In this document: piece after piece, positions 1 to 6,626 of the stretch | Position numbering within the stretch: the first letter of the stretch is position 1 | Layout: each line of letters begins with the position of its first letter | From: Pseudomonadota bacterium | GTDB taxonomy: Bacteria > Desulfobacterota > Desulfovibrionia > Desulfovibrionales > Desulfovibrionaceae | Reading direction: 5' to 3' | Assembly (NCBI GenBank): GCA_023390395.1 | Contig: JAEWCY010000095.1 | Coordinates: 1 to 11,997 of the forward strand | Length of the DNA stretch: 11,997 bases | The notes under the pieces: model-generated | The model's input: the letters and a program-made list of their open reading frames with translations, nothing else | What the model was told of the DNA's origin: nothing | The model's database searches: none | Position numbers and translations under genes: made by a program

Positions 1-425
1 TGCACACCGACGGCGACGTGGCCGGCTCGCTCATGGCCGTGGACCCCGACAACGTGGTGGACGTCATGCTCGGCACCGGCGGCACGCCCGAGGGCGTGCT
101 CTCGGCCTGCGCCATCCGGGCGCTCGGCGGCCGGCTGCTGGCCCGGCTCGATCCGCAGCTGGAAGACGAGAAGCTGGCCCTGGCCGAGGCCGGCATCGAC
201 TGCGCGCGCATCTTCACCGAGGAAACGCTGGTCAAAAGCGACGACACCTACTTCGCCGCCACCGGCATCTCGGGCGGCACCTTCCTGGAAGGCGTCCAGT
301 TCACCGGTACCCACGCCGTCACCCACTCCCTGGTCATGCGCGGCAAGACCGGCACCATGCGCCGTATCGAAACGCGCATCCGGCTGGACAAGCTGATGGA
401 AATCAGCGCGGTGAAGTACGATTAG
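1..425 (+). CDS. glpX: Fructose-1,6-bisphosphatase class II (GlpX), C-terminal part
   Basis: The gene enters from the left edge, so only its last ~140 codons are present, read in frame from base 3 to the TAG at 423-425. GlpX hydrolyses fructose-1,6-bisphosphate to fructose-6-phosphate in gluconeogenesis and is a cytoplasmic, metal-dependent, lithium-sensitive phosphatase. The visible part carries the family's signature DGDVAGS, then GTGGTPEGVLSACAIRALGG, which matches the GIGGSPEGVLSAAAIRALGG type of block in known GlpX proteins, and later the TGISGGTFLEGV segment near the C-terminus. The frame is open from the edge, so an apparent internal GTG at 18 is not a start. It ends 76 bases before the convergent DsrE-like gene. 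A structured repeat lies directly after its stop. No frameshift or damage is visible in the part present. Confidence 0.93.
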   Translation, partial: HTDGDVAGSLMAVDPDNVVDVMLGTGGTPEGVLSACAIRALGGRLLARLDPQLEDEKLALAEAGIDCARIFTEETLVKSDDTYFAATGISGGTFLEGVQFTGTHAVTHSLVMRGKTGTMRRIETRIRLDKLMEISAVKYD

Positions 426-441
426 GGGAGGGGGAGAAGAG

Positions 442-490
442 GCCTCCGGCGGCCGGGGGGCATGATGCCCCCCGGACCCCCTCGACGGGG
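442..490 (+). repeat. Structured intergenic repeat, copy 1 (possible terminator of glpX)
   Basis: A 13-nt header GCCTCCGGCGGCC (442-454) is followed by a near-perfect palindrome: arms at 453-463 and 465-475 (CCGGGGGGCAT and its complement around one central G). Then comes GGACC (474-478) and a small CCCC...GGGG pair (478-481 with 487-490). The same layout, with an identical header, occurs on the minus strand at 1626-1679. It sits just after the glpX stop, between convergent genes. There is no T-run, so any terminator role is inferred from position and hairpin strength only. Confidence 0.6.
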
Positions 491-501
491 AAAGGCAGGC
501 G

Positions 502-849
502 TCAGAAGATGAGGATGGTGTAGCCGTCTTCGGCGTAGGGGGCCATGCCGGGGTGGCCGTGCATGTCGCCCAAGAGGGTGAATCCCTCGGCCACGGCCGC
601 CTCCTGGCTGCCGAGCTGGTGCGAGCAGGCCCGGCAGACGCCGGCGAACAGCCCCAGGCCCTTGGTCTTCTCGAAAAGCGCGTGCATGGGGTTGTCCGCC
701 TTGGCCAGGACGGCCACGAGCCTGGTGGCCTCGCCCTCCAGCACCACTTTGACCTCGTAGCCTTTCTCCAGGAAGTCCAGGGCGTTGAGGAGCACGTGGA
801 CGAAACAGGACATCTCGCCCCGAAACGCGAACAGCGCCGCCTTCTTCAT
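502..849 (-). CDS. DsrE-family small protein
   Basis: A 115-residue soluble protein resembling the DsrE/DsrF-like (YchN-type) fold family, small cytoplasmic proteins that can act in sulfur transfer or have unknown roles. What is seen: an N-terminal strand (KKAALFAFRGEM) followed by a helix (FVHVLLNALDFLEKG), a second strand EVKVVLEGEAT, a Cys-X2-Cys in GVCRACSHQLG (C72, C75) plus C15, and a C-terminal GYTILIF strand. The family assignment rests on this strand/helix pattern and on cysteine placement. The ATG at 849-847 is preceded by AGGGAGG and overlaps the TGA of the upstream nitroreductase as ATGA, so the two are probably translationally coupled. Whether the cysteines carry persulfide sulfur is unknown. 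No signal peptide or membrane segment. Confidence 0.75.
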   Translation of the reverse strand: MKKAALFAFRGEMSCFVHVLLNALDFLEKGYEVKVVLEGEATRLVAVLAKADNPMHALFEKTKGLGLFAGVCRACSHQLGSQEAAVAEGFTLLGDMHGHPGMAPYAEDGYTILIF

Positions 850-1613
850 GACTCGCCTCCCTTCCCGGCCGCGACCTTGCCGACCGGGGCCAGATACACG
901 GTGAATTCCGCCTCGCCGTCCACGCCCAAAAGCGCGTCGCAGGCCTCCTGGTCGTAGGCGGCCACGGCGCAGGTTCCCGCGCCCACGGCCTCGCAGGCCA
1001 GGTACAGGTTCTGGCAGACGTGGCCGGCGTCCAGCGCGATGACCTTGTAGGACGCCTCGGCGTAGCGCCACTCCATGCGCTCGGGGACGGTGGTCCAAAA
1101 AAACGTCACGGCCCCCCGGGCGACGAAGCGCTGGTCGAAGGCGGCCCTGGAGACTTGCCCCTCGAGGTCGTCCGGCTGGTCTTCCAGGAGCAGCCCATGC
1201 TCCACGGGCAGGTAGCGGTAAAGGCCCTTGGCGAGCCCCTCCACGCGAAAGACGGCCAGGTACGTTTCCAGGGCGTGGCGGCAGCCGGCCGAAGGCACGG
1301 TGCGAAAACCGGACGCGCCCGGAGCCTTGCGCAGGCCCTGGCTGGCCCAGAGCAGAAAGCCCAGTTCGGCGAGCGTCAGCGGCGTGTCGTCGAAGACCCG
1401 GCGCGAACGGCGGTTGGCCACGGCCTCGGCCAGGGGCACGGGCGCGACGCCCGGCCAGCCGCCGCCCGGTCCGGGCAGGGGCACGAGCGCCGCTCCTGGC
1501 GGATACGGCTTTTGCAGCGGCGGCGCGGGCAGGCCCCTATTTTGCGCCGTGGTGGAAAAGTCCACCATCTTGCGCACCGTGTCCTTCAGGAAAAACTTCA
1601 AATCAAACCGCAT
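846..1613 (-). CDS. SagB/ThcOx-type nitroreductase-family protein
   Basis: A 255-residue FMN-dependent oxidoreductase of the nitroreductase superfamily, SagB/ThcOx-like branch. Such enzymes oxidise azoline rings in peptide natural products, but many free-standing members have no known substrate. Visible landmarks: residues ~67-74 NRRSRRVF, the usual N-terminal phosphate-contact block; ~103-120 FRTVPSAG followed by HALETYLAV; and ~183-221 RYAEASYKVIALDAGHVCQ, then NLYLACEAVGAGTCAV, the most conserved part. The protein ends in an FTVYLAPVGK strand. The first ~60 residues are proline-rich and poorly conserved-looking. The start ATG has AAGGAG seven bases upstream. No cyclodehydratase or precursor peptide gene is visible nearby, so a RiPP role is unsupported. 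It overlaps the downstream DsrE-like gene and follows korB by 83 bases, possibly in one transcript. Confidence 0.85.
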   Translation of the reverse strand: MRFDLKFFLKDTVRKMVDFSTTAQNRGLPAPPLQKPYPPGAALVPLPGPGGGWPGVAPVPLAEAVANRRSRRVFDDTPLTLAELGFLLWASQGLRKAPGASGFRTVPSAGCRHALETYLAVFRVEGLAKGLYRYLPVEHGLLLEDQPDDLEGQVSRAAFDQRFVARGAVTFFWTTVPERMEWRYAEASYKVIALDAGHVCQNLYLACEAVGAGTCAVAAYDQEACDALLGVDGEAEFTVYLAPVGKVAAGKGGES

Positions 1614-1625
1614 CCCGTCTCCTTC

Positions 1626-1679
1626 CCCCATATGGGGTGGTCCAGGAGGGGCCACTGGCCCCTCCTGGCCGCCGGAGGC
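1626..1679 (-). repeat. Structured intergenic repeat, copy 2
   Basis: On the minus strand this reads GCCTCCGGCGGCC (1679-1667), then a hairpin with perfect 13-bp arms at 1656-1668 and 1642-1654 around one central base, then GGACC, then the palindrome CCCCATATGGGG (1637-1626). The header is identical to the one at 442-454 and the order of parts is the same, while the hairpin sequence differs. As with copy 1, it follows a gene stop (korB) in the same orientation as that gene. It may attenuate transcription between korB and the nitroreductase. A T6 run at 1681-1686 faces the plus strand, where there is no gene to terminate. Confidence 0.6.
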
Positions 1680-1696
1680 ATTTTTTCCCCTCCAAC

Positions 1697-2536
1697 CTAC
1701 GCATACCCTTCGATAATCTCCCGCAACGCCCCCATATCCGGCTCCCGCGTGGCCAGCGGCGCTTTCGCGCCCGCGTCGAAGGCCGGCCGGTCGTTTGTGT
1801 AAAGGACGCCGATGGGGATGCGCTCGCCCCACTGCCTGGCCTTCTCCATGGCCGCGCCGAAATCGGTCGGGTCGTGGTCGTCGCCGAGCGCGTAGCAACG
1901 TTCCTTGTACCAAGCGTAGGTGTTGACCTTGTTGAAGGAGACGCAGGGCTGGAGCACGTCGATGAGGGCGAAGCCGGGATGGCGCGCCCCGGCCGCGATG
2001 AGCCCGGCCAGGTGGTCGATGTCGCCGGCGAATCCCCGGGCCACGAAGGCCGCGCCCATGGCCACGGCCACGGCCACGGGGTTGAAGGCGGCCGACGGCG
2101 CGCCGTGGGGCTGGGTCTTGGTCTTCTGGCCTTGCGGCGTGGTCGGGCTGGCCTGGCCCTTGGTCAGGCCGTAGATCTGGTTGTCGTGGACGATGTAGGT
2201 GATATTCACATTGCGCCGGATGGCCGCCAGGAAGTGGTTGCCGCCCTCGCCGTAGGAGCAGCCGTCGCCGGATTCGGCGAACACGGCCAGTTCCGGGTTG
2301 GCCAGCCGGATGCCCGTGGCCGCCGGCAGGGAACGGCCGTGCAGGCCGTTTAGAGTATTGACGCGGATGTAGTGCGGGGCCTTGGCCGCCTGGCCGATGC
2401 CCGTGGAGAAGACCGCCTTGTGGGGCGGCAGGCCCAGTTCCACCAGGGCCTTGACCACGGCCTTGCGGATGGAGAAGTTCCCGCAGCCGGGGCACCAGGC
2501 GGTTTCGAACTCGCCGTAGTCTTGCGCTGTGACCAT
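1697..2536 (-). CDS. korB: 2-oxoglutarate:ferredoxin oxidoreductase, beta subunit
   Basis: The 279-residue thiamine-diphosphate subunit of a 2-oxoacid:ferredoxin oxidoreductase, most likely acting on 2-oxoglutarate (2-oxoglutarate + CoA + oxidised ferredoxin to succinyl-CoA + CO2 + reduced ferredoxin, reversible in anaerobes). Visible: CPGCG at residues 15-19 (Cys ligands of the [4Fe-4S] cluster), the thiamine-diphosphate/Mg motif beginning SGDGCSYGEGGN (~89-100) and ending near IVHDNQIYGLTKGQ (~115-127), and the GQASPTTPQGQKTKTQPHG block typical of KorB rather than pyruvate enzymes. Length is normal for the family. ATG at 2536 has TAGGAGG just upstream, and this site overlaps the TAG stop of korA. 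The nine-base gap supports co-translation of the two subunits. Substrate choice between 2-oxoglutarate and related 2-oxoacids cannot be proved from sequence alone. Confidence 0.9.
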   Translation of the reverse strand: MVTAQDYGEFETAWCPGCGNFSIRKAVVKALVELGLPPHKAVFSTGIGQAAKAPHYIRVNTLNGLHGRSLPAATGIRLANPELAVFAESGDGCSYGEGGNHFLAAIRRNVNITYIVHDNQIYGLTKGQASPTTPQGQKTKTQPHGAPSAAFNPVAVAVAMGAAFVARGFAGDIDHLAGLIAAGARHPGFALIDVLQPCVSFNKVNTYAWYKERCYALGDDHDPTDFGAAMEKARQWGERIPIGVLYTNDRPAFDAGAKAPLATREPDMGALREIIEGYA

Positions 2537-2545
2537 GCCTGCCTC

Positions 2546-4225
2546 CTACAGCCTTTCCAGGATGTACGCCGCGGTGAACGGCAGCCCGTCGTAGCGGTTG
2601 ACGCTGCCGTCGAAGACGTAGCCCGTCTCGCGACGGACCAGCCGGGCCAGCTGGCCGGCGAAATTGCCCTCGACCATGACCGTGCGCCGGGCCTTGCCGA
2701 GCACCGGCATAAAGGTGTCCGGGACCAGCGGCCAGACCTGGGAAAAATGCAGCACCGCCGCCTTTTCCCCTTTCTCCCGCAGCGCCTCGGCCGCCTCCAG
2801 GGCCGCGCCGAGGGTCGAGCCCCAGCAGGTCAGCAGCGTCGCGCCGTCCGGGTCGCCGTACACGTCCGGCGGCAAGGCGGCCTTGGCCAGGCCGTCGTGC
2901 TTTCGCATGCGCTTGTCCTGCATGGCCACGCGCACGCCGAGGTCCTCGGTGATGTGCCCGTCCGGGGTGTGCTCGTCGCTGTCGAGGACGACGGTGGCTT
3001 CGCAAAAGCCGGGGACCAGGCGCGGCGACACGCCGTCGTCGGCCGCGGCGTAGCGCACGTAACCGGCCGGGTCGGGCACGGCGGTCAGGGGCCGGGCCAC
3101 GGGCGGCAGGCCGTCCAGGTCGAAGGGCGCGACGTCGCGGAAGCTGTCGGCCAGAAACTGGTCCGTAAGGATGAAAACCGGCGACTGGAAGCGCTCGGCC
3201 GTGTCCACGGCCCGGTGGGCAAGGTGGAAGCACTGCTCCACGCTGCCCGGGGCGAAGACGGCCCGGGGAAATTCGCCGTGGCCGGCGGAGAGGACCATAT
3301 CGAGGTCGGCCTGCTCGGTGCGGGTGGGCAGCCCGGTGGCCGGGCCGGGGCGCTGGGCCACGACGATGGTCACGGGGGTCTCCAGCATGCCGGAGAGGCT
3401 CACGCCCTCGACCATGAGCGCGAAGCCGCCGCCCGAGGTGGAGACCATGGGCCTGGCCCCGGCGTAGGACGCGCCGATGGCCATGATCACGGCGGCGATC
3501 TCGTCCTCGGCCTGCTCGCAGACCACGCCCATGCGGTCGGCGTGGTCGATGTAGGCCTGGATGACCGAGGTGCCGGGGGTCATGGGGTAAAACGAGCAGA
3601 AGTTCACGCCCGCGGCCAGCCCGCCGAGAGCAATGGCCTCGTTGCCGTGGAGCATGACCCGCTTGCCGCGCGCCTCGGGCGGGGGCAGGCAGGCGAAGGC
3701 GGCCTGCTGGGCGGCCGTCCAGTCCATGGCCGCCGTGAAGACCTGCCGGTTGGCCGCCACGACGTCCTCGCCTTTCCTGCCGAACTTCTCGGCGATAAGC
3801 CCGGTGATCCAGGCCGGGTCCAGGCACAGCAGCGCGCCGAGCACGCCGAGCGCCGCCATGTTTTCGTACAGCGGCTTGGGGCAGAGCTCCTTGTAGGGGA
3901 TGGCCAGCCCCGGCAGACCGGCCAGGCCGTGGGCCGCGTCGGCCAGCACCAGGGCCCGGTCCGTGAGGTCGCTCCTGTGGATGTCCAGGGTCTCGGCGGA
4001 CAGGGCGACGAGGAGGTCGATGCCTTCCGTCGGCGCGACCACCGGCGCGCTGTCGGCGCGGATGGCGAAGGTGTTGTGGCCGCCCCGGATGCGGGACTGG
4101 TAGTCCTGGGTGACGACGATGGCGTAGCCGGCGCGCACCAGGGCCCGGGAGAGGAATTCCCCCACGGTCACGAGCCCCTGGCCGGCTTCGCCGCCGATGA
4201 CGATGTTGACTGCGGATGCGCCCAT
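2546..4225 (-). CDS. korA: 2-oxoglutarate:ferredoxin oxidoreductase, fused gamma-alpha subunit
   Basis: The 559-residue partner of KorB, a natural fusion of gamma and alpha domains. Residues ~5-180 are the gamma domain, with the CoA-side glycine motif GGEAGQGL near 11-18 and QSRIRGGHNTFAIR at ~43-56. The alpha domain starts near residue 188 with MLHGNEAIALGG, then YPMTPGTS (213-220) and QRPGPATGLPTRTEQADL, both characteristic of KorA-type enzymes. It ends with a conserved segment EGNFAGQLARLVRRETGY and YILERL. No separate delta (2x[4Fe-4S] ferredoxin) subunit is encoded beside it, so this is the two-subunit KorAB type, also known in Mycobacterium and Hydrogenobacter. The ATG at 4225 has a GGGAG site ~8 bases upstream. 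The preceding ferritin operon is shut off by a terminator 21-56 bases upstream, so the kor promoter must lie very close to, or within, that gap or be reached by read-through. Confidence 0.92.
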   Translation of the reverse strand: MGASAVNIVIGGEAGQGLVTVGEFLSRALVRAGYAIVVTQDYQSRIRGGHNTFAIRADSAPVVAPTEGIDLLVALSAETLDIHRSDLTDRALVLADAAHGLAGLPGLAIPYKELCPKPLYENMAALGVLGALLCLDPAWITGLIAEKFGRKGEDVVAANRQVFTAAMDWTAAQQAAFACLPPPEARGKRVMLHGNEAIALGGLAAGVNFCSFYPMTPGTSVIQAYIDHADRMGVVCEQAEDEIAAVIMAIGASYAGARPMVSTSGGGFALMVEGVSLSGMLETPVTIVVAQRPGPATGLPTRTEQADLDMVLSAGHGEFPRAVFAPGSVEQCFHLAHRAVDTAERFQSPVFILTDQFLADSFRDVAPFDLDGLPPVARPLTAVPDPAGYVRYAAADDGVSPRLVPGFCEATVVLDSDEHTPDGHITEDLGVRVAMQDKRMRKHDGLAKAALPPDVYGDPDGATLLTCWGSTLGAALEAAEALREKGEKAAVLHFSQVWPLVPDTFMPVLGKARRTVMVEGNFAGQLARLVRRETGYVFDGSVNRYDGLPFTAAYILERL

Positions 4226-4245
4226 GCTTGTCGCTCCCTTGCGGC

Positions 4246-4281
4246 AAAAAGACGGCCGTCCGCGCCTGGCGCGGACGGCCG
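4246..4281 (-). terminator. Intrinsic terminator of the dfx-ferritin operon
   Basis: On the minus strand a perfect 14-bp GC-rich stem (arms 4281-4268 and 4266-4253, one unpaired centre base; in practice a 3-5 nt loop) is followed by GTC and then TTTTT (4250-4246). This is a textbook rho-independent terminator. It lies 32 bases after the ferritin stop and just upstream of the korA ribosome-binding site. Confidence 0.85.
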
Positions 4282-4313
4282 GGGGTTGACTTGCGGCTGA
4301 CGCCGCGGGCTGC

Positions 4314-4826
4314 CTAGGCGGCGGTGGTCGGCGGGACGTAGACCCGGGCGGCCAGGTCCTTGTCGAGCATGAAGAAACCGCCGGGGGTCTGGTCCACGAG
4401 CTTGAGCTTGGCGATGACGTCGGCGACGCTCGCCTCCTCCTCCACCTGCTCGTCGATGAACCACTTGAGGAAGGAGGCCGTGCCGTGGTCCTTTTCCTCC
4501 AGGGCCAGGTCCATCAGCTTGTAGATGCGGGCGGTGACGCCCTCCTCGTGGGACAGGGCCTCCTCGAACACGGTCAGGGGCGAGGCCCAGTCATGGGGCG
4601 GCGCCTCGATGGCCTGCAGGATCACCCGGCCGCCGCGCTCCACGATGTAGTCATAGAATTTCTGGGCGTGGAACTTCTCTTCCTGGTCCTGCACGTGCAT
4701 CCAGTTGGCGAATCCCATGAGGCCCTTGTCCTCGAAATAGGTGGCCATGGAAACGTACAGGTAGGCGGAATAGAGCTCCCAATGCACCTGGTCGTTGAGA
4801 GCCTTCACCATGGTCGGCGACAGCAT
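4314..4826 (-). CDS. ftnA: Ferritin (FtnA type, non-haem)
   Basis: A 170-residue iron-storage ferritin that oxidises Fe(II) at a diiron centre and stores it in a 24-subunit cytoplasmic shell. The ferroxidase residues fall at the E. coli FtnA positions: E17 (HWELYSAY), E50 and H53 (QEEKFHAQ), E94 (SHEEG) and Q127, with E126, E129 and E130 in FIDEQVEEE supplying the third (C-site) ligands. It has no haem-ligating methionine pattern of bacterioferritin that I can recognise, and the length fits FtnA (~165 residues). The ATG at 4826 lies three bases after the desulfoferrodoxin stop, and its GAAGGA site is inside the end of that gene. The two are therefore very likely one operon for oxidative-stress and iron handling, which makes sense because superoxide reduction at an iron centre and sequestration of free iron both limit Fenton chemistry. 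A strong terminator follows. Confidence 0.95.
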   Translation of the reverse strand: MLSPTMVKALNDQVHWELYSAYLYVSMATYFEDKGLMGFANWMHVQDQEEKFHAQKFYDYIVERGGRVILQAIEAPPHDWASPLTVFEEALSHEEGVTARIYKLMDLALEEKDHGTASFLKWFIDEQVEEEASVADVIAKLKLVDQTPGGFFMLDKDLAARVYVPPTTAA

Positions 4827-4829
4827 GGG

Positions 4830-5207
4830 TTAGTCCTTCTTCCAGAGGCCGTGGATGTTGCAGTATTCGCGGGCGTAGACCTTCTCGGCCTTGATGCAGA
4901 AGGTCGCTTCCGGGGCCTGGCCGGGTTTGAGGAACTGGCGGTAGGTCTTGCCGTCGGCCACCAGCTCGATCCACTCGATGTAGTGTTTCTCTTCCATGGG
5001 GTGCGCGGCCGCGCCGACCTTGACCAAGTAGCCGTCGGCGGTCTTTTCGATGACCGGGACGTGTTTTTCCTTGGAAGCGTCCACGGTGTTCTCGGTCATG
5101 AGCTTCATGGGCTGGCCGCAGCAGACCAGTTCGCCGCCGCCGGCATGCAGGACCTCGACGATATTGCCGCACACTTCGCACTTGTAGATTTCCAGTTGCT
5201 CAGCCAT
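4830..5207 (-). CDS. dfx: Desulfoferrodoxin (2Fe superoxide reductase)
   Basis: A 125-residue class I superoxide reductase that reduces superoxide to hydrogen peroxide in the cytoplasm of anaerobes, using rubredoxin or similar electron donors. All ligands are in place. Centre I, a desulforedoxin-like FeS4 site: C10, C13, C29, C30. Centre II, the catalytic Fe(His)4Cys site: H49, H69, H75, C116 and H119, with the conserved E47-K48 next to H49. These numbers match the known Desulfovibrio proteins, and the length is full. ATG at 5207 has AAGGAG nine bases upstream, and the longer in-frame extension upstream has no family match, so this start is preferred. Ferritin follows three bases later. No rubredoxin gene is next to it here. 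I could not find a convincing promoter or PerR/Fur box in the 224-base divergent region upstream. Confidence 0.97.
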   Translation of the reverse strand: MAEQLEIYKCEVCGNIVEVLHAGGGELVCCGQPMKLMTENTVDASKEKHVPVIEKTADGYLVKVGAAAHPMEEKHYIEWIELVADGKTYRQFLKPGQAPEATFCIKAEKVYAREYCNIHGLWKKD

Positions 5208-5431
5208 GTCGTAGTACTCCTTGTGATCCCCGATGATCGTTGCACGCGCGGGCCGGCCGGGGAGAACCAGGGCGCGGGGCGAGCGACACCTTGTCATCTC
5301 CTAAACCACTTCTCGCCCCTTTGCGCAACCCCCCGCGCCGGACGAAGCCGGAAGCTCCGCTCCGTGGTGGCCGCGCCGTAAAGAAATCGCCGAAGCGGCC
5401 GATGACAGGGAAGGAGGCCCATGGGGCCGCC
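5208..5431. other. Divergent intergenic region between dfx and the proline-rich protein gene
   Basis: These 224 bases must hold the promoters for the leftward dfx-ferritin operon and probably for the rightward pair of exported proteins. The best minus-strand candidate I see (TTGCGC, 17 bases, TTTAGG around 5294-5333) matches only three of six consensus bases in each box, so I do not call a promoter. An AAGGAGG sequence at 5411-5417 is the likely ribosome-binding site for the plus-strand gene. Confidence 0.4.
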
Positions 5432-5935
5432 ATGGAGAACGCCATGCACCTTGCCCGAAAACTGCTGCCCTGCGCCCTGGCCGGCCTGGTCCTGGCCGCC
5501 GGCCTGGTCGAGCCCGCGGACACGGCCCGGGCCGGCACGCCCGCTCCGCTGCCGACGCAGATCCCCATCCGCGACATCGACGCGCCGCCGACGCCCAATA
5601 CGCCAGCCACGCCCTTTTCGCCCAAGCCCGCGCCGACGCGGCGGCATCGAGCCAAGAAGCCGCGCAAGCGGCCGACCTCGTCCGTGTCGACGCCGTCCGC
5701 GCCACGGGCCAAGGCCCCGGCCGGCCCCAAGCTCGAGCAGCGCTACGAGCCGCCCACGGAATCCATCGTGCCCCTGGACGCCCCCCTGTCCCCCACGGCC
5801 CAGCCGGCCGTCGGCGGCCAAAAGGGCCAAGCCGGGCCGAAGCCCGCGCCCGTGGAATTCCCGCCCGAGCCCGCCCCGGCTCCGGCTCCGACGCCGCAGC
5901 CGGCCCCCCAACCCGCGCCCAAGCCGGCCCAATGA
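5432..5935 (+). CDS. Exported proline/alanine-rich protein of unknown function
   Basis: I do not recognise this 167-residue protein. The N-terminus is a clear Sec signal (HLARKLL, then the hydrophobic run CALAGLVLAAGL, with likely cleavage after ADTARA), so it should reach the periplasm or outer membrane. No lipobox fits. The mature part is low in complexity: a basic patch RRHRAKKPRKR near residue 73, several Pro/Thr/Ser stretches, and a C-terminal tail of alternating Pro and Ala (PAPAPTPQPAPQPAPKPAQ), which is probably extended and could span the periplasm or peptidoglycan. The start is uncertain: ATG codons at 5402, 5432 and 5444 are in frame, and AAGGAGG at 5411-5417 rules out 5402 and is slightly far from 5432. 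The FlgO-domain gene follows after 13 bases, suggesting a joint envelope role. Coding is supported by base composition and the signal peptide rather than by homology. Confidence 0.6.
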   Translation: MENAMHLARKLLPCALAGLVLAAGLVEPADTARAGTPAPLPTQIPIRDIDAPPTPNTPATPFSPKPAPTRRHRAKKPRKRPTSSVSTPSAPRAKAPAGPKLEQRYEPPTESIVPLDAPLSPTAQPAVGGQKGQAGPKPAPVEFPPEPAPAPAPTPQPAPQPAPKPAQ

Positions 5936-5948
5936 CAAGGAGGCCGTC

Positions 5949-6596
5949 ATGAAAAACACGCTTCGCACCCTGTCCGCGCCGCTGGCGTGCCTGGTCCTGG
6001 CCACGCTGCTCATGGGCGCGACCCCGCCGCCGCCCCAGCCGCAGTATCCCGAGGTGGCCATGGCCCTGGCGGCGGACCTCGACCGCCAGCTCGTGCCGCG
6101 CCTTGGCATGTACACCCGCGACAACAGCCGGGGCCTGTACTGGGTGGTGGTGACCACCCCGGCGGACATGAGCGACTTAAGCCGCGCCACGCCCCTGTCC
6201 CGGCTCTTCGGCCAGGAGCTGTCCACGGCCCTGGTGGCGCTGGGGTACAACGTCCAGGAGATCCGCAAGGCCGGCGACATCATGACGAGCCGGGGCCAGG
6301 GCGAGTTCGTCCTGACCCGCGACACCCGCGCCCTGGCCGCCAGCCGGGCCACGGCCACCCTGGTCGTGGCCGGCACCTACGTGGCCACGCCCGGCGGCGT
6401 GCGCTTCGCCATGGAGGTCATCGACGCCCGCAACAACAACATCGTGGCCGCGGCCAACCGCACCCTGCCCATGGACGCCACGGTAGGGGCTCTCGGCGGC
6501 CCGGGCACGTCCTTTGTCGCGCCCACGGTCTCCACCGTCGATCCCGAGACCTTCCGCCGGGAGATGATCCCCTACTCCATGGCCCGGCACTGGTGA
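5949..6596 (+). CDS. FlgO-domain envelope protein
   Basis: A 215-residue exported protein with a signal peptide (residues 1-28, ending LLMGA before a TPPPP run) and one FlgO-like domain over roughly residues 38-180. In Vibrio, FlgO is an outer-membrane protein needed for motility; related domains occur in many envelope proteins outside flagellar operons. The pattern seen is typical: a strand WVVVTTPADMSDLSRATPL, helix SRLFGQELSTALVALGYNVQEIRK, the RGQGEFVLTRDTRAL motif, strand ATLVVAGTYVATPGGVRFAMEVIDA, then NNIVAAANRTLPMD. Unlike Vibrio FlgO it has no usable lipobox; the Cys at residue 14 is in the wrong place. It uses ATG at 5949 with AAGGAGG upstream and lies 13 bases after the proline-rich gene. 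No flagellar gene is nearby, so a motility role is not supported by context. A GC hairpin follows the stop. Confidence 0.8.
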   Translation: MKNTLRTLSAPLACLVLATLLMGATPPPPQPQYPEVAMALAADLDRQLVPRLGMYTRDNSRGLYWVVVTTPADMSDLSRATPLSRLFGQELSTALVALGYNVQEIRKAGDIMTSRGQGEFVLTRDTRALAASRATATLVVAGTYVATPGGVRFAMEVIDARNNNIVAAANRTLPMDATVGALGGPGTSFVAPTVSTVDPETFRREMIPYSMARHW

Positions 6597-6601
6597 TTCC
6601 C

Positions 6602-6626
6602 GGCGGCCGGCTTGCCACCGGCCGCC
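6602..6626 (+). terminator. GC-rich hairpin after the FlgO-domain gene (weak terminator candidate)
   Basis: Perfect 9-bp arms GGCGGCCGG (6602-6610) and CCGGCCGCC (6618-6626) with a 7-nt loop sit six bases after the stop codon. Only a poor T-rich stretch (CATCTCTTAT) follows, so termination would be partial at best. Confidence 0.4.

Noticed and set aside
846..1613. RiPP (thiazole/oxazole peptide) biosynthesis locus
   Set aside because: A SagB-like oxidase alone is not enough; no cyclodehydratase, docking protein or precursor peptide is visible.
846..4247. Very long minus-strand open frame through the kor genes and the nitroreductase
   Set aside because: Only its last 255 codons (from 1613) match a protein family; the rest is Arg/Gly/Pro-rich shadow of korA and korB in another frame, common at high GC.
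2372..4300. Long plus-strand open frame opposite korA
   Set aside because: Its translation is low-complexity, rich in Gly/His/Arg, with no recognisable domain, while the opposite strand encodes clear KorA motifs.
5294..5333. Possible sigma-70 promoter for dfx (TTGCGC, 17 bases, TTTAGG)
   Set aside because: Only three of six bases match in each box; not better than chance in this region.
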